Below are positions 34,440 to 44,723 of a stretch of DNA of 64,000 nt, piece after piece (positions within the stretch are counted from its first letter, which is position 1; each line of letters starts with the position of its first letter). The stretch lies in the NCBI GenBank assembly GCA_007922305.1, contig ML677341.1:66668409-66732408 (forward strand), given 5' to 3'. The notes beneath the pieces were generated by a model. It saw nothing but the letters and a program-made list of their open reading frames with translations, was not told the origin of the DNA and ran no database searches. Position numbers and translations under genes: made by a program. The stretch comes from Dermatemys mawii (lineage: Eukaryota; Chordata; Testudines; Dermatemydidae).

Positions 34440-35105
34440 TCAGAGGAAACAAAGATTAAGCAAAAAATGGCTGGAAAGACTTCCCCTGCCCTGCTTTAGT
34501 AAGCCATTAAAAAATATGAAACCCCTTGATGGGGAAAACATACTGTAATGCAGTTTCCCTCCATTATAAATCTCACTACAGGGCTTTCCACTTTTCACAT
34601 TCTCTAGAAGAGATTTGATTAGAATTGAAAGATGCAGGCATGCAACAGCAAGTAAAGTCATATAAAAAGCTGTGACAAAGCTGAAGGAAACAGTAAAATG
34701 TAAAAACTCAACATTTACACACTGCTGGGCCTTTATTTCTGTTGATTTGCCACGTCCCATAGCAAAGGATTTCTGGGATCCATTAACACCAGTGTGGGTT
34801 CTATGCAAAGACAGAGGTGAGACAACAGCCCGATATAGTAATATTAAGGCATATATCCACTGTTGGGTGCAGCTATTGAAAGACAACCAGATGCTTGAGC
34901 AGCTCAGGCATTCTATCAATGAGGGAGCAGTGATACACATTCTCTGTGAGAGGACACTGTTGTCTTTATGATATCGATGTCCAATGTGTATATTCCTCTG
35001 AACTTTACTTTGTACCTGCACAGACTTGGGACTTCTCTGATATTGCAGCATTACTCTACTGGGTACCAGGAAGAGGATGGGAAAGAGTGAGATGCAGAAT
35101 CTCAT
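34440..35105 (-). other. 221-codon open frame of unknown status
   Basis: A single minus-strand frame from ATG (35103-35105) to a stop at 34440 encodes 221 residues in AT-rich DNA, where stops are frequent. The start MRFCISLFPILFLVPSR looks like a signal peptide, and another hydrophobic segment (VTAFYMTLLAVACLHLSIL) lies near residue 150-170. I recognise no domain. A plus-strand frame of 99 codons overlaps it. It may be chance, an unrecognised transposon ORF, or a real small gene; the odd length is the only argument. Confidence 0.15.
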
Positions 35106-36178
35106 GACAAATTAACACAGTTTATATATTCACAGTGATAAGTACCTCATGAAGGAGACCATGTTGTATCTATTTATAAAGTGCCATCCACACCAATGGC
35201 CCTGTCTGAGTTATAATTAATGAAAATGCCTAAATTACTGTATCCTTTAGATGTCCGATCCTAGGCAGCAAACAGTGGATAATGAAAGTTGTTTGCTTCC
35301 TTCTTTTGTTAATTGCACAAAGTATAAAGTTAATTATACTCTATAATTAAGCAGCATGACAAGAGGGTGTGAATAATAGTGCTTTAATTTTGCCCAGTGT
35401 GGTGTTAAACAGATGGGTAAAAGGATGTCATTTAAATTAGGCTTGTATTGATATACCATCATTTACAATTTTTTATATAACACAATTATATTTATATACA
35501 ATATTATGTTGCTGCTTGTTCAGATGATTAGCAAGTAAGTTTACTCAATTTATTTTGTCTATTTTATAAATGAATCTACAGTAAAAATTAAAGAAAACAA
35601 ATGGTAAATGATTCCATATACACATGAGAGAAATGGAGAAGCCAACTACCGCACTGGTATAGTGGAAACCCTAATTATTTTGGTGTGAGATTTTTTTGAA
35701 AGCCAATTGCACTTCTCTTTCATAATCAGAACCAAAAATGTAATTTATGGGACACCAACGAAATCTGAAGAACATAGACGCAGCATCACTAACAAAGCAG
35801 CAAGTATTGTACCATTGCATACGACTGAATTATGTCATTACTTGTTGTCCATTCTGTAGCCATGACAGCATCTAAAAACAGCAGAGACAATAAAGTACCA
35901 TGTTTATTATTTCTCAACCTTGAAACTGCAGACTGAGATTCTGCAATGCAGAACTAATAGAAATACTGTGGACTATTATGTTCTAAGAATTATGACAGTC
36001 ATCTTCTAAGATTAACACCTGGTTCTAGACTGAGAGACTCAGGCCTTGATCTGCTTTCCCTTTTAGGCACTAAGACACAAATAAATAAGTCTAAATCAAT
36101 TTCGGAGCCAGATGCAGTTAGTCTGATTATTGATGTTACACAGCTAATGCACTGCATATTTAAATACATGTAATATGC
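35106..36178. other. No gene seen
   Basis: AT-rich non-coding sequence with no recognised repeat ends. Confidence 0.4.
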
Positions 36179-37303
36179 TGTGACAAGCTGCAGACATGCT
36201 CCCTGTCTCACACTTTCACCACCACACAGGTAGGGGACACACCAAGCCACAGCCAAACTCACAGATGCTGAAATCAGCTCTGAATGGGAAGGCTCAGCTA
36301 AGGCACCTAAGGCACCCCCCGCCCCTTCTAGAGGGTAAACCCACAATTATACCGTCTAGCGCTGCACAGAGAACTTTACACCATAAGCTCATTAAAGTCG
36401 CCTCCTCCCTCAATGTGGACAGAGAGATGTAACAGCTTTTGTCCCCAGTTATGATTTCCACACAAACTGGTTTTAGACAAAACAAAAGAGATTTGAAGTG
36501 ATTATAAGGGATAGCAAACAGATCAAAGCAGGTTACCTAGGAAATAAACAAAAACACAGTCTAAGCTTAATATATGAAAGAAATCAGATATGAGTAGCTA
36601 GTTCTCATCCTAACTGTTGGCTTAGGCAGTTTGCTGAAATTCTTGAGAGCAAGCTACACTTGCTTACAGCTTAAAACTCCAGGTGTTCCTTTCCCAGACT
36701 AGAAATCCCTCTAGCCTGCATTCAACTTTTCTCCCCCAGTTCAGTCCTTGTTTTTCAGGTGTTTCCAGCTGTCATCTTGGATGGGCAGTCAGTGAAGAAG
36801 CAGCACAGTGATGTCACTCCCCTTCCCTAAATACCTTTTGCATATGGTAGGAACTCTGCCTCCCAGTTCTATTCCCACACCCAGTCAGTGGAAAAACACT
36901 AGTATTCTATGATGGAGTCCAGTACAGGGTAACTTGGTCATATGTCTCTGTAGGGCTATATGACTCAGAGGCTGTTTGTAGCAACCTCAGGAAGGCTCCC
37001 TGGTGGAAAATTAGCATATTCTAAGACCTATTGCTCTCCCTAATGGCCCTTCCCAACCAGCCATCTAAACTGATTGCATTCCATCTAGTGGGTGTTCCCC
37101 AGGTGTAAACACATTTGTAATAGATGCATAGACAATATTCCTAACTTCAGATACCAAAATGATACATGAATACAAATAGGATAATCATATTCAGTAAATC
37201 ATAACTTTTCCAATGATATCTCACGTGACCTATATCACAAAGTATATCAGTCATCCTGTAATTCTAATAATATCTCTATGGAGATATGGGGCAAAGTGTC
37301 ACA
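36179..37303 (-). repeat. LTR-retrotransposon-like element, family A, minus orientation
   Basis: The minus-strand start TGTGACACTTTGCCCCATAT is followed by LTR-like text related to 1965-2580. At the other end (36179) TGTGACA appears on the plus strand, so TGTGACA...TGTCACA bound the segment. I found no matching target duplication and no coding domain. 'taacagcttttgtccccagt' near 36430 may be internal sequence. Confidence 0.42.
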
Positions 37304-37930
37304 TTAGTTATTCAAATTTTGCACACAAAGTACCATTCTACTGGTTATGCAGCTTCAGAAGACAATTCTGAATTCCAGTTTCTTGTTCTGGCAGGGGCTA
37401 GCAGCATCATGAAGGCCTCAGTGTTCATACGTTTTGCTCTGTGGCTGTCAGCAGGTGCCACAGGCAGAGTCAAGGCAGAATCAGAAAGAACAAGGTCTGG
37501 ATTATAATGAGAATGCTCAGAGGACCCAAATGAAGGGATACCAAACAATATAAACATCCCACTCGGATCAACATTTGTCTGTAGCATCATTGCTTCATGT
37601 AAGGAAGGACCTCTCTGGCATTCATCCCTGGGCAAGAGAGCGCACACTCAAGCACTGGCATTTTACTCTCAAAGGGAAAAGAGTGAAGAAGCGAAACAGT
37701 TCACTGAACTGCAAAGGTACAAACATCAATATTATAGCAATCAAGGATTCTGTAGCAGTGCTACTTCTAATTAAAAATTGCGAAGATCACATGGCACGCT
37801 CTGGCCCTCATTTTGCTGTAGGGCACAAGGGAAGTACCACAAGGGCAGAGTTAATGCTAATATTTTTTGCCTCATTGACTTTGAAAGGATGGTTATTCTC
37901 CTTGAAAGCCTACACTGTATCAATAGATCT
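37304..37930. other. No gene seen
   Basis: Two overlapping frames of 100-143 codons occur on opposite strands without recognisable domains. They are best treated as chance. Confidence 0.35.
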
Positions 37931-38092
37931 GTGTCTGAATGGTATACTGCATGAAATTTCAGTTCTGTTACATATAACCTGTGTTTTGATCGATCACTAT
38001 TCTTAATAGGCTTGTATCTGAATGGTATACTGCACCAAATTTCAACTCTCTCATATATAAACTGTGTTTTGATGGATCATTATTTAACTAAA
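37931..38092 (+). repeat. 83-bp tandem duplication
   Basis: Unit 1 (37931-38013) and unit 2 (38014-38092) both start GT(G/A)TCTGAATGGTATACTGCA and both contain 'ctgtgttttgat(c/g)gatca'. They differ at many sites, so the duplication is old. Confidence 0.9.
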
Positions 38093-38966
38093 AATCTCTT
38101 GAGTTATGGAAGTATGATAACAGTATTACAGTAACCTGGCCTGAAACCAAAATGAAAAATACATACAACAGTGAAGGGAAGTAGTAAATTAGTTGAATGA
38201 CCATGAAGTTGCTGCACAGAAGAATAAAATACTCAGCTGCTTTGGTCTAGACATTACAGATTAATGCAAAACAGAAGTTCCTACAGATGTTTTTTTGCTT
38301 AAATGCAGTTAAATATTTGTGCTAGTTTAACTTAAATATCAGATTTTTTAGTAAAATCCTTAACATGAACTCCTTACAGCATGTACTTTAAAATTTAGCA
38401 GGTGTTATTGAAGGCAATCTGCTTCGATTAATAATATAATGAATTATCCTCTAAAATGTGGTCATTTTATGGATGTGTAAAATGTGAAAGGTTTTTGCAT
38501 AGAATTCTCATGCAGAACTAGTGTTAAAATATTCTGGAGGTACAAAATAATTTATGTCTAGCCTTTCCAGGATTGCTCCTGCTCTGATTACCTGATTTTC
38601 TATATCCTAGGAAGACCTATGCCTTCTTTTCCAGCTAATGCTTAAAATACTGTTCAGCTCTTCAGCCAGTGAATGATATTTCTGATGTTATGATAAAGTC
38701 TCTCTTTTCTGTCTTACCAGATAGAGGAATGTCTTATGTCACTGAGGCAATCTGAGGTGTGTTGACTGGCTCTTTAAAGTTTCATAACAAAAAACTTAAT
38801 TAGCAGTGTACTGGTATTTAGCCACAGTCAATGAGGGTTTTTATAATGAATAAGGAAATAATCAGAACTTCCTTTCTTTGACCTCTCTAATGCAGGAGAA
38901 TCTTCATGGCCATTTCTCTTACTAGCCACTGTATCGAAAAAGAACTCCTGACCACTGTCCATCTAT
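38093..38966. other. No gene seen
   Basis: AT-rich non-coding sequence. Confidence 0.4.
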
Positions 38967-39155
38967 CAGTGGTTCTCAAATGTTTGTACTGCTGATCCCT
39001 TTCACATAACAAGCCTCTGAGTGTGACACCCCCACCCCCTTATAAATTAAAAATATGGAGCAGGGTTTGGCGGTGGAGGCTGACAGCTCATGACCCCCCA
39101 TGTAATAACCTCACAACTGCCTGGAAGGTCACGACCCGCAGTCTGAGAACCCCTG
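38967..39155. mobile_element. hAT MITE, 189 bp
   Basis: Starts CAGTGGTTCTCAAATG and ends 'tctgagaacccctg', inverted relative to each other, with 'ggtcacgacc' next to the right end. No convincing 8-bp duplication is left. It is related at its ends to the copy at 3478-3766. Confidence 0.65.
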
Positions 39156-39767
39156 ATCTAAATCAACACGTCACGTGGTAAGAGCTCATGTGGAAAGGAC
39201 ACACACAAGCAGCTGTCTGAACAAGATCTCTTCTTTGGAGGCTGCTTTGGAATTTGGAGCTAGTATTTGCTCGTATGTGTGAAGGAGCTACTCTCACCTC
39301 TTTGGTATACTTAGAGTTGGAGGATGGCAGTTTGAGGCTTGACAGTTCAGCAGACGGAAAGCTCTGGTGAGTATGTGTCTGTTGTCGTTTATTACTTTGA
39401 TCTTTCCCACATAGTTGGCGCCCCAAGGCAGAAAGCCATACTTAATACATTAGCTGGGTGAGTAACTGAAGTACTGTTTGGAGACTTGCTCCTTTTCTTG
39501 AAAGATCAGCTATCCAGGGTATTGTAGACACCTTAATGTACCAGCACAAAAAAGTCCCTAGTTTTTTAAGTGTTGTTTTTATCTCCCAGCCTGGTAACTG
39601 TCATTCTTTTTTATGCCAGCAGCGAGAAACTGAGATACAGCACAAGAGATTTCCCTATTCCCCCATTAGAATTTATTATTAGGTACCAGAATGAACATTT
39701 CACTCTCCTGATTTCTCCTTTGAACAACTTACAGGGCCTGATTCACCTTTGCCTTATCTAAATGCCT

Positions 39768-39925
39768 GTATTGCGCCTATCAGTGTAGCACCTGAGCCCC
39801 CTAGAACACTTCTCCAAGCCAGAGAAGTACTAGCATCCCCTATCTCATGGAGGAGAAACTGAGGCACAGGCACACTCCGTGACTGGCCAGGATCACACAG
39901 GAGCAGGAAACTGAGCTGGCACCTT
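39768..39925 (-). repeat. Possible MIR/L2-like fragment
   Basis: 'ggagaaactgaggcacaggc' and 'gtgactggccaggatcacac' match the complement of the MIR-type core ('gtgtgac..ggcaagtcac', 'tgcctcagttt'). The copy is diverged. Confidence 0.38.
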
Positions 39926-41127
39926 GTACAACCATTTACAACAGTGCAAAGTAGGTGGAGCACACTTCAGAAAATTAGAACACAAAGCACAAGACAGTGA
40001 ATCTAACCCACAACACCTAAGGAACAGAATAAGCCAGCTGGTTATGAAGCAGCAAGCTTTTCAGTTTACACCTGTGCCAAAACAAGCTGTTACATCAACT
40101 GTGGCCTGTTTCAGCTCTTAACCCTGATAAAGATTTGAGCTTTTAAAGCTCCTGTAAGACAGCAAAAAGCCAAGCTTTTTGACACAAACATTTGACTCAT
40201 TATAAGACACAGTACCATTGAATATAAATGAAAAAGTCTAGCCTCATGACTTACATGTGTACAAGAAACAATCTGATTTGGAATTTACACTAAGCAACAG
40301 CACTCCAAGAGCAAGCTTAGCCAAGGGAAATTAAAACCTCACAGCCCAAACTGATGCGATGGACAATAAAAAGGGCACAAATATTCATATTGTGGGATGA
40401 GTGATACTCCCTCAAACCAGCTCAGAGGATAATGTGCAGGAATGGTTCTGAGATTTTAGCCCTACGGGTCCTTTCAGTTCTCCTTTCATTTAGTGCCATT
40501 ATTCCTCTCACGATTAATAAAAATGGTCAGAAATCTATTTGCAGTTCTGCAAACATGTACTGTAGTATATACTTTCAAAAGCAGGAAAGAGGGCTCTGGT
40601 TGAGGAGACATCCGGGAATATAGGGTATTCTCTCATGCACACATCTTCCCCCTCTGGTCTTTTTCCTCTCTAGAATCCCAGAAGGGCTCTTCTGTGACCA
40701 GTTTCTCATTTTGACATCTCAAATTCATTAACACTAAACACTCAGAGCAAGTGTTATCTGTGACTTTAAAAAAAAAGGGGGGGGGTAAGAAGATGGCCCA
40801 AGACTCATCATATCCCACAATCCTTTGAAAGTACAAAGAATAGTGGGACTTGGGACATGCTCCTTCAGTCCCTTGCCTGGGCTTCTAGTGATCCAGCTAT
40901 TGTACTACTCTCAACAGCTGGATATGACCAAGTGGGAACTCCCTTGTGGTCCACCACTCTACATGGACAGTATCAATATTCTCCTTTTCAATCAGCTTCA
41001 GTTCTTCTGAGTTTGTTATGCCTTTGAGTTTAAAATGGTTCTCTTGGTTATGCATTATCACCATCTTTGTACTGGCTCTAGGTTAGAAGAAATGTTTCCT
41101 TTTTGGGGAGAACATGCCAGGATTAGA
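39926..41127. other. No gene seen
   Basis: No coding exon or transposon ends recognised. Confidence 0.38.
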
Positions 41128-42282
41128 GGCTGCTTACGCCACATATTGAGGAAAAGTGGATGAGGTACTATCATTTCCTGGACTAACTTCTGTTGGTGAA
41201 AGAGAAGCTTTCAAACTCCACAGAGCTCCTCTTCAGGCGTGGGAGAGGTAAATCAGTGACACAGAGGTGGCCTTGGATCTGTGAAGGGAAGCGTGGGGAT
41301 CTGTGAGTTTCTTGTATATAGTTGTAGGGTTCCACTGCTGAAATTGACTGTGGGGTCCAGGAAATTTATGATGGTGTGGGAGTGTTCTAGAGAGTTTTAT
41401 GGATGGGTGATGGTTGTAGAAGTTGTGGTGGAAATCTATGATGGAGTTTAGGTTAGGTCCAGAAGACGAAAATATCATTGATATCTCTCAGTATATTATA
41501 GGTTTTGTGTTGCACTTGTACAGAAATTTTTCCTCACAAAGTGGAAGGTAGATTGGGGAGCTATCCTATACCCATGGCTATTCCCATGGTTTGAGCAAAG
41601 TGTTTGTTGTTGAATGTAAAATTGTTATGAGCGAGGATGAAATGGATGAGTTTGCTGATGTTTGGGGTGGATATCTGAGTGTTGTCCATTGTACTGTAGA
41701 TATCCAAGGTAAGGGTGATGCAGTCATGGTGAGGGATGTTGGTGTATAGGGAATGAGCATGTATAGTGGCAAAGTATGATGTTCTGAGGGAGGTTGATGA
41801 TGATGTGGAGTTTCTGGAGGACATTGGTTGTGTCCTTGAAGAAACTGCCCCTTTGTGTTGTGAGTGGTTTGAGAATGGTTTCTAGGAGTACAGATATTCC
41901 TTCAGTAAGAGCGCCACAGCCAGATGGGTCTTCCTAAGTTCCTTTGTTTGTACATCTTGGGAAGCATATAGAGGGTCCCTGGGGGATGAAGTTACAGAAC
42001 TTCTCTTGAAGTTGTTTGGGGAAGAGTATGATGACATCTTTCAACTTCTGGGTGAATTGTGGTGTGGTGTCTTGAGTTCTTTAAAGTAGGTGGTGTCTGA
42101 GTTGTTGGTTTGCCTCACTGATAGAGTCATCACAGTTAAGAACTATGATTGTAACCATTTTTTCTGCTGGTTTGACCACTGTTTGGTGGTTGGATTTCAG
42201 GGACTGTATAGTTGTCTTCTTGGTGGTGGATGCAATATCTATTAAGGATTTCATAGTCAATCTTCACTTCTGTGACTACAGA
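41128..42282 (-). mobile_element. Penelope-like element, minus-strand half with reverse transcriptase remnant
   Basis: Minus-strand frames show, from 42200 down, 'LYMLPKMYKQRNLGRPI', 'SGCGALTEGISVLLETILKP', 'HSLYTNIPHHDCI' and 'FTFNNKHFAQTMGIAMG', all Penelope reverse-transcriptase landmarks in order. The catalytic YIDD stands as DIND in RDINDIFVFWT (about 41466-41498), so the enzyme is dead. 'TTIYKKLTDPHASLHRS' follows. The 3' tail (complement of 'gagaagctttcaaactccac') ends near 41128. Several frameshifts and stops are present. Its 5' end abuts a plus-strand tail at 42283. Confidence 0.75.
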
Positions 42283-42520
42283 GGTGTTAAGTGACCACTT
42301 CATTTTGAATATTTTCTTGCAACATATTAACTCCTTATGCTTAACAATCTGTTCCACCTTGCCTTTAACAGTGACACTATGATTACCTTTCCCAGCTCTG
42401 AACAGCAGCTCTGTGGAGCTCAAAAACTTCTCTCTTTCACCTAAAGAAGCTGGTCCAATAAGGGATATTACCTCACCCACGTTTGTCTCTCTCATATCCT
42501 GGGACCAACACAGGTACAAT
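42283..42520 (+). mobile_element. Penelope-like 3' tail, plus-strand half of a head-to-head composite
   Basis: From 42283 the plus strand reads 'gttaagtgaccacttcattt', 'caatctgttccaccttgcct', 'gaagctggtccaataaggga' and 'tctctcatatcctgggacca', the 3' tail of the same Penelope subfamily. It points away from the minus-strand half, so the two tails face outward, as in the copy at 11722-12779. Confidence 0.7.
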
Positions 42521-43224
42521 GTTGCAAACAATATTCCATGTATAAGCAGACAATACCCTGGGACATCTATGTATGTGGATACACTGGAACAAATTTTCAA
42601 AAGCTGTCAGTAAAGGCTTAGTCCAAAAATCCTGCATTGCATGCACATTTGTGGATACAGACATGTAAATTACAGCTCAAGTGTCTGCATATGAAAATTT
42701 GTCCCATTAATTCAGCCCTTTTTTTCTCCTCCTGATGAACTTGCACCATATAGATTACTGTGGAAGTTTTAAAATATTTAGATTACATGCTATAGCACTG
42801 TGTGTGTGTGTATATACATAGCTACGTACACTCATATATGTATATTTAGAATACCAAAAGTATTTGTAAAGAAAAAGCTAAGATCTTTTATTAGCACTCC
42901 TTTCTTACTTGCAATATAATAATTTTTTAAAGAGATGGCTTCCTAGAAATGAGTCCTGGGAGCACTACTTAGGTATAGTGTTGGAAATGGTCTTGCCCAA
43001 TTACATTATTTTGCCCAATTACATTATTTGTATGTTCAGCCTCATAGGAGCATTATTTTATTTCAAATCTATCTTGATAGTATAAAGATGACAAATGATG
43101 GTCACAGCAATATTTAGATGTAATAAATACTTGAAAAGTAAGGTTTACTTAAACCACAGGGAGGAAAAAGGGACCTGAAGATATCTGATAAAAATGATAT
43201 TTGAATAAAGGTAACACTGTATTC
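42521..43224. other. No gene; 18-bp exact tandem repeat at 42993-43028
   Basis: TTGCCCAATTACATTATT is repeated exactly twice (42993-43010 and 43011-43028). The remainder is AT-rich and lies just downstream of NDUFA12. A short (GT)n/(TA)n tract is near 42799-42820. Confidence 0.6.
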
Positions 43225-43337
43225 TTTATTTGGCCTCTTACCCACATTATTATTTTTTTAAACACTTCCTATTTTTGTTTGTTTTTACTGGGATTGAAAA
43301 TTTGTACAAACTTTTACTTTTGTCAGAGGTTTTTATT
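43225..43337 (-). promoter_or_regulatory. NDUFA12: Candidate NDUFA12 polyadenylation signals
   Basis: On the minus strand AATAAA occurs at 43332-43337, about 71 bases after the stop codon, and again at 43225-43230, about 178 bases after it. Either would give the short 3' UTR usual for this gene. Which one is used cannot be told from the sequence. Confidence 0.5.
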
Positions 43338-43407
43338 TTAAATCAACCAAACAATGAAGGTACAGTTTACAATGAGAATCTAATTTTAGGCAAGTCAGGC
43401 TTTTCAA

Positions 43408-43588
43408 TTATTTTTTAGCTGTCGTAGGTGGGATCCACTCTTGTATCTTTTTACGTGTTGTAGAGAAAGGGACATATTGCTCAGGAGTGCCACTCAGATT
43501 GAATTTGTGGTTCTCCCAAATGAATTTACGTGCAACTGGTGGATGAGTAGTTGGGGGTTCTTCAGTCATACAGTGAAGCCAACGATGC
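43408..43588 (-). CDS. NDUFA12: NDUFA12 exon 4 (last coding exon, with stop)
   Basis: NDUFA12 is an accessory subunit of mitochondrial NADH:ubiquinone oxidoreductase (complex I), on the matrix side of the inner membrane, required for late assembly and stability but not itself catalytic. The exon follows a T-rich tract and TTTAG acceptor (AG at 43589-43590). Its first base completes the Trp codon begun in exon 3; then 59 codons and TAA (43408-43410) follow. It reads [40 protein letters not shown] and [19 protein letters not shown], close to the known vertebrate C-terminus over its full length, with no break. The 181-bp size and phase fit exon 3 exactly. A processed copy is excluded by the splice site. 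Confidence 0.97.
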
Positions 43589-44051
43589 CTAAAGAGAAAA
43601 AATATATATACTTGTTATTAAAAAGTTGCTATATTATATCCTATAATAAATCCTCTTCCTTATTTTAAATTTTTTTTCTCTGAAGCTTCTAATATCTGTC
43701 TTATTTTTGGAACTCAGGCCGTAAAGCTTTAATCTATTCTGATATATTCAAAAAGGCATATTTCACGGTATTCAGCTAAAGACTCCTAATCAAATAGTCA
43801 ATTAGATGGATGAGAGTTTCATTACAGAACTAAAAATATACTAGAATTTAAATCCACTTTGAAATGTTACACCACGCTGTAGTAAGTGATCATTCAAAAT
43901 ATATTTTTAATAATTTGACTTCTGGTAGTTTACCTTCTAGCCTCCACCAGTCAAAATGCAGGACAAACTTCAGATCACATTTGGTTTAGAAAGAACTGCT
44001 TTCATTATATTTAAAAACCAATGATAACTGAGGTTTTAGAATTAAGATAAA

Positions 44052-44119
44052 TATCTTTTGTGAGGCCATATCATTATTTTCTGAAAAGTATCTTCTGTGA
44101 GGCCATATCATTTTCTGAA
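44052..44119 (+). repeat. Short tandem duplication, about 34 bp
   Basis: 'tatctt(t/c)tgtgaggccatatcat' followed by 'ttttctgaa' occurs twice, at 44052-44085 and 44089-44118. One copy has a 3-bp insertion (tta). Confidence 0.85.
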
Positions 44120-44389
44120 CAGCATTTTGAAGTACCTTCTATTATAATTAATTTATCCATCTCTTTTTGGACATTAATATAAATAGAAACTAAAAATAAT
44201 AAATGTTTGTCTGATAGCATTTAAAAGCAGAATTACATTGTCAGTTTTCTTCCTTTAAATCTCTACTTAAAACCTATGTTGTACTCTCTACAAAACTCTT
44301 GATTAAAGAGATGGGGTGCAGTGTCAGCTGCTTATTCCACTGTCCATAACGGTTTCAATGTTCTCTTGTGCTCTCATCTGTTGTCTCAT

Positions 44390-44495
44390 TTTAAAATTTA
44401 GATTATAAGCTCTTTTGGGTAAAAGCCATCTCTTTGTACAATGCCTAACACAATGGGGCCCTTGCTTCTAGGCACACAGTACAAATAAAAAACCA
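44390..44495 (+). repeat. SINE/CR1-like 3' tail
   Basis: 'gattataagctcttttgggt', 'atctctttgtacaatgccta' and 'cacaatggggcccttgcttc', ending in AAATAAAA, form a tail found widely in turtle and bird genomes. Only about 100 bp are present. Confidence 0.45.
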
Positions 44496-44723
44496 GAAGC
44501 TTTATATTTGGAGGAGATTTTACAGGGCTCAAATAATATCAAGAGACTGTGTACAAACTACTGTACTTGCATTACTGTTTACAATGCCATTTACAAAGCC
44601 TTCCTTATTTTTCAAGCCCAGCAATAAGTAGTTTTGAGGTAACAGGATAATGATTTGACGCAAACACAACCTCTCCACATAACTGAGGTTGCTGACTGCA
44701 TAATGGGATTAACATAAAAAGAC

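Noticed and set aside
42136..42600. 154-codon minus-strand frame
   Set aside because: It reads through the antisense of the Penelope tail into the body of the other half, across the junction.
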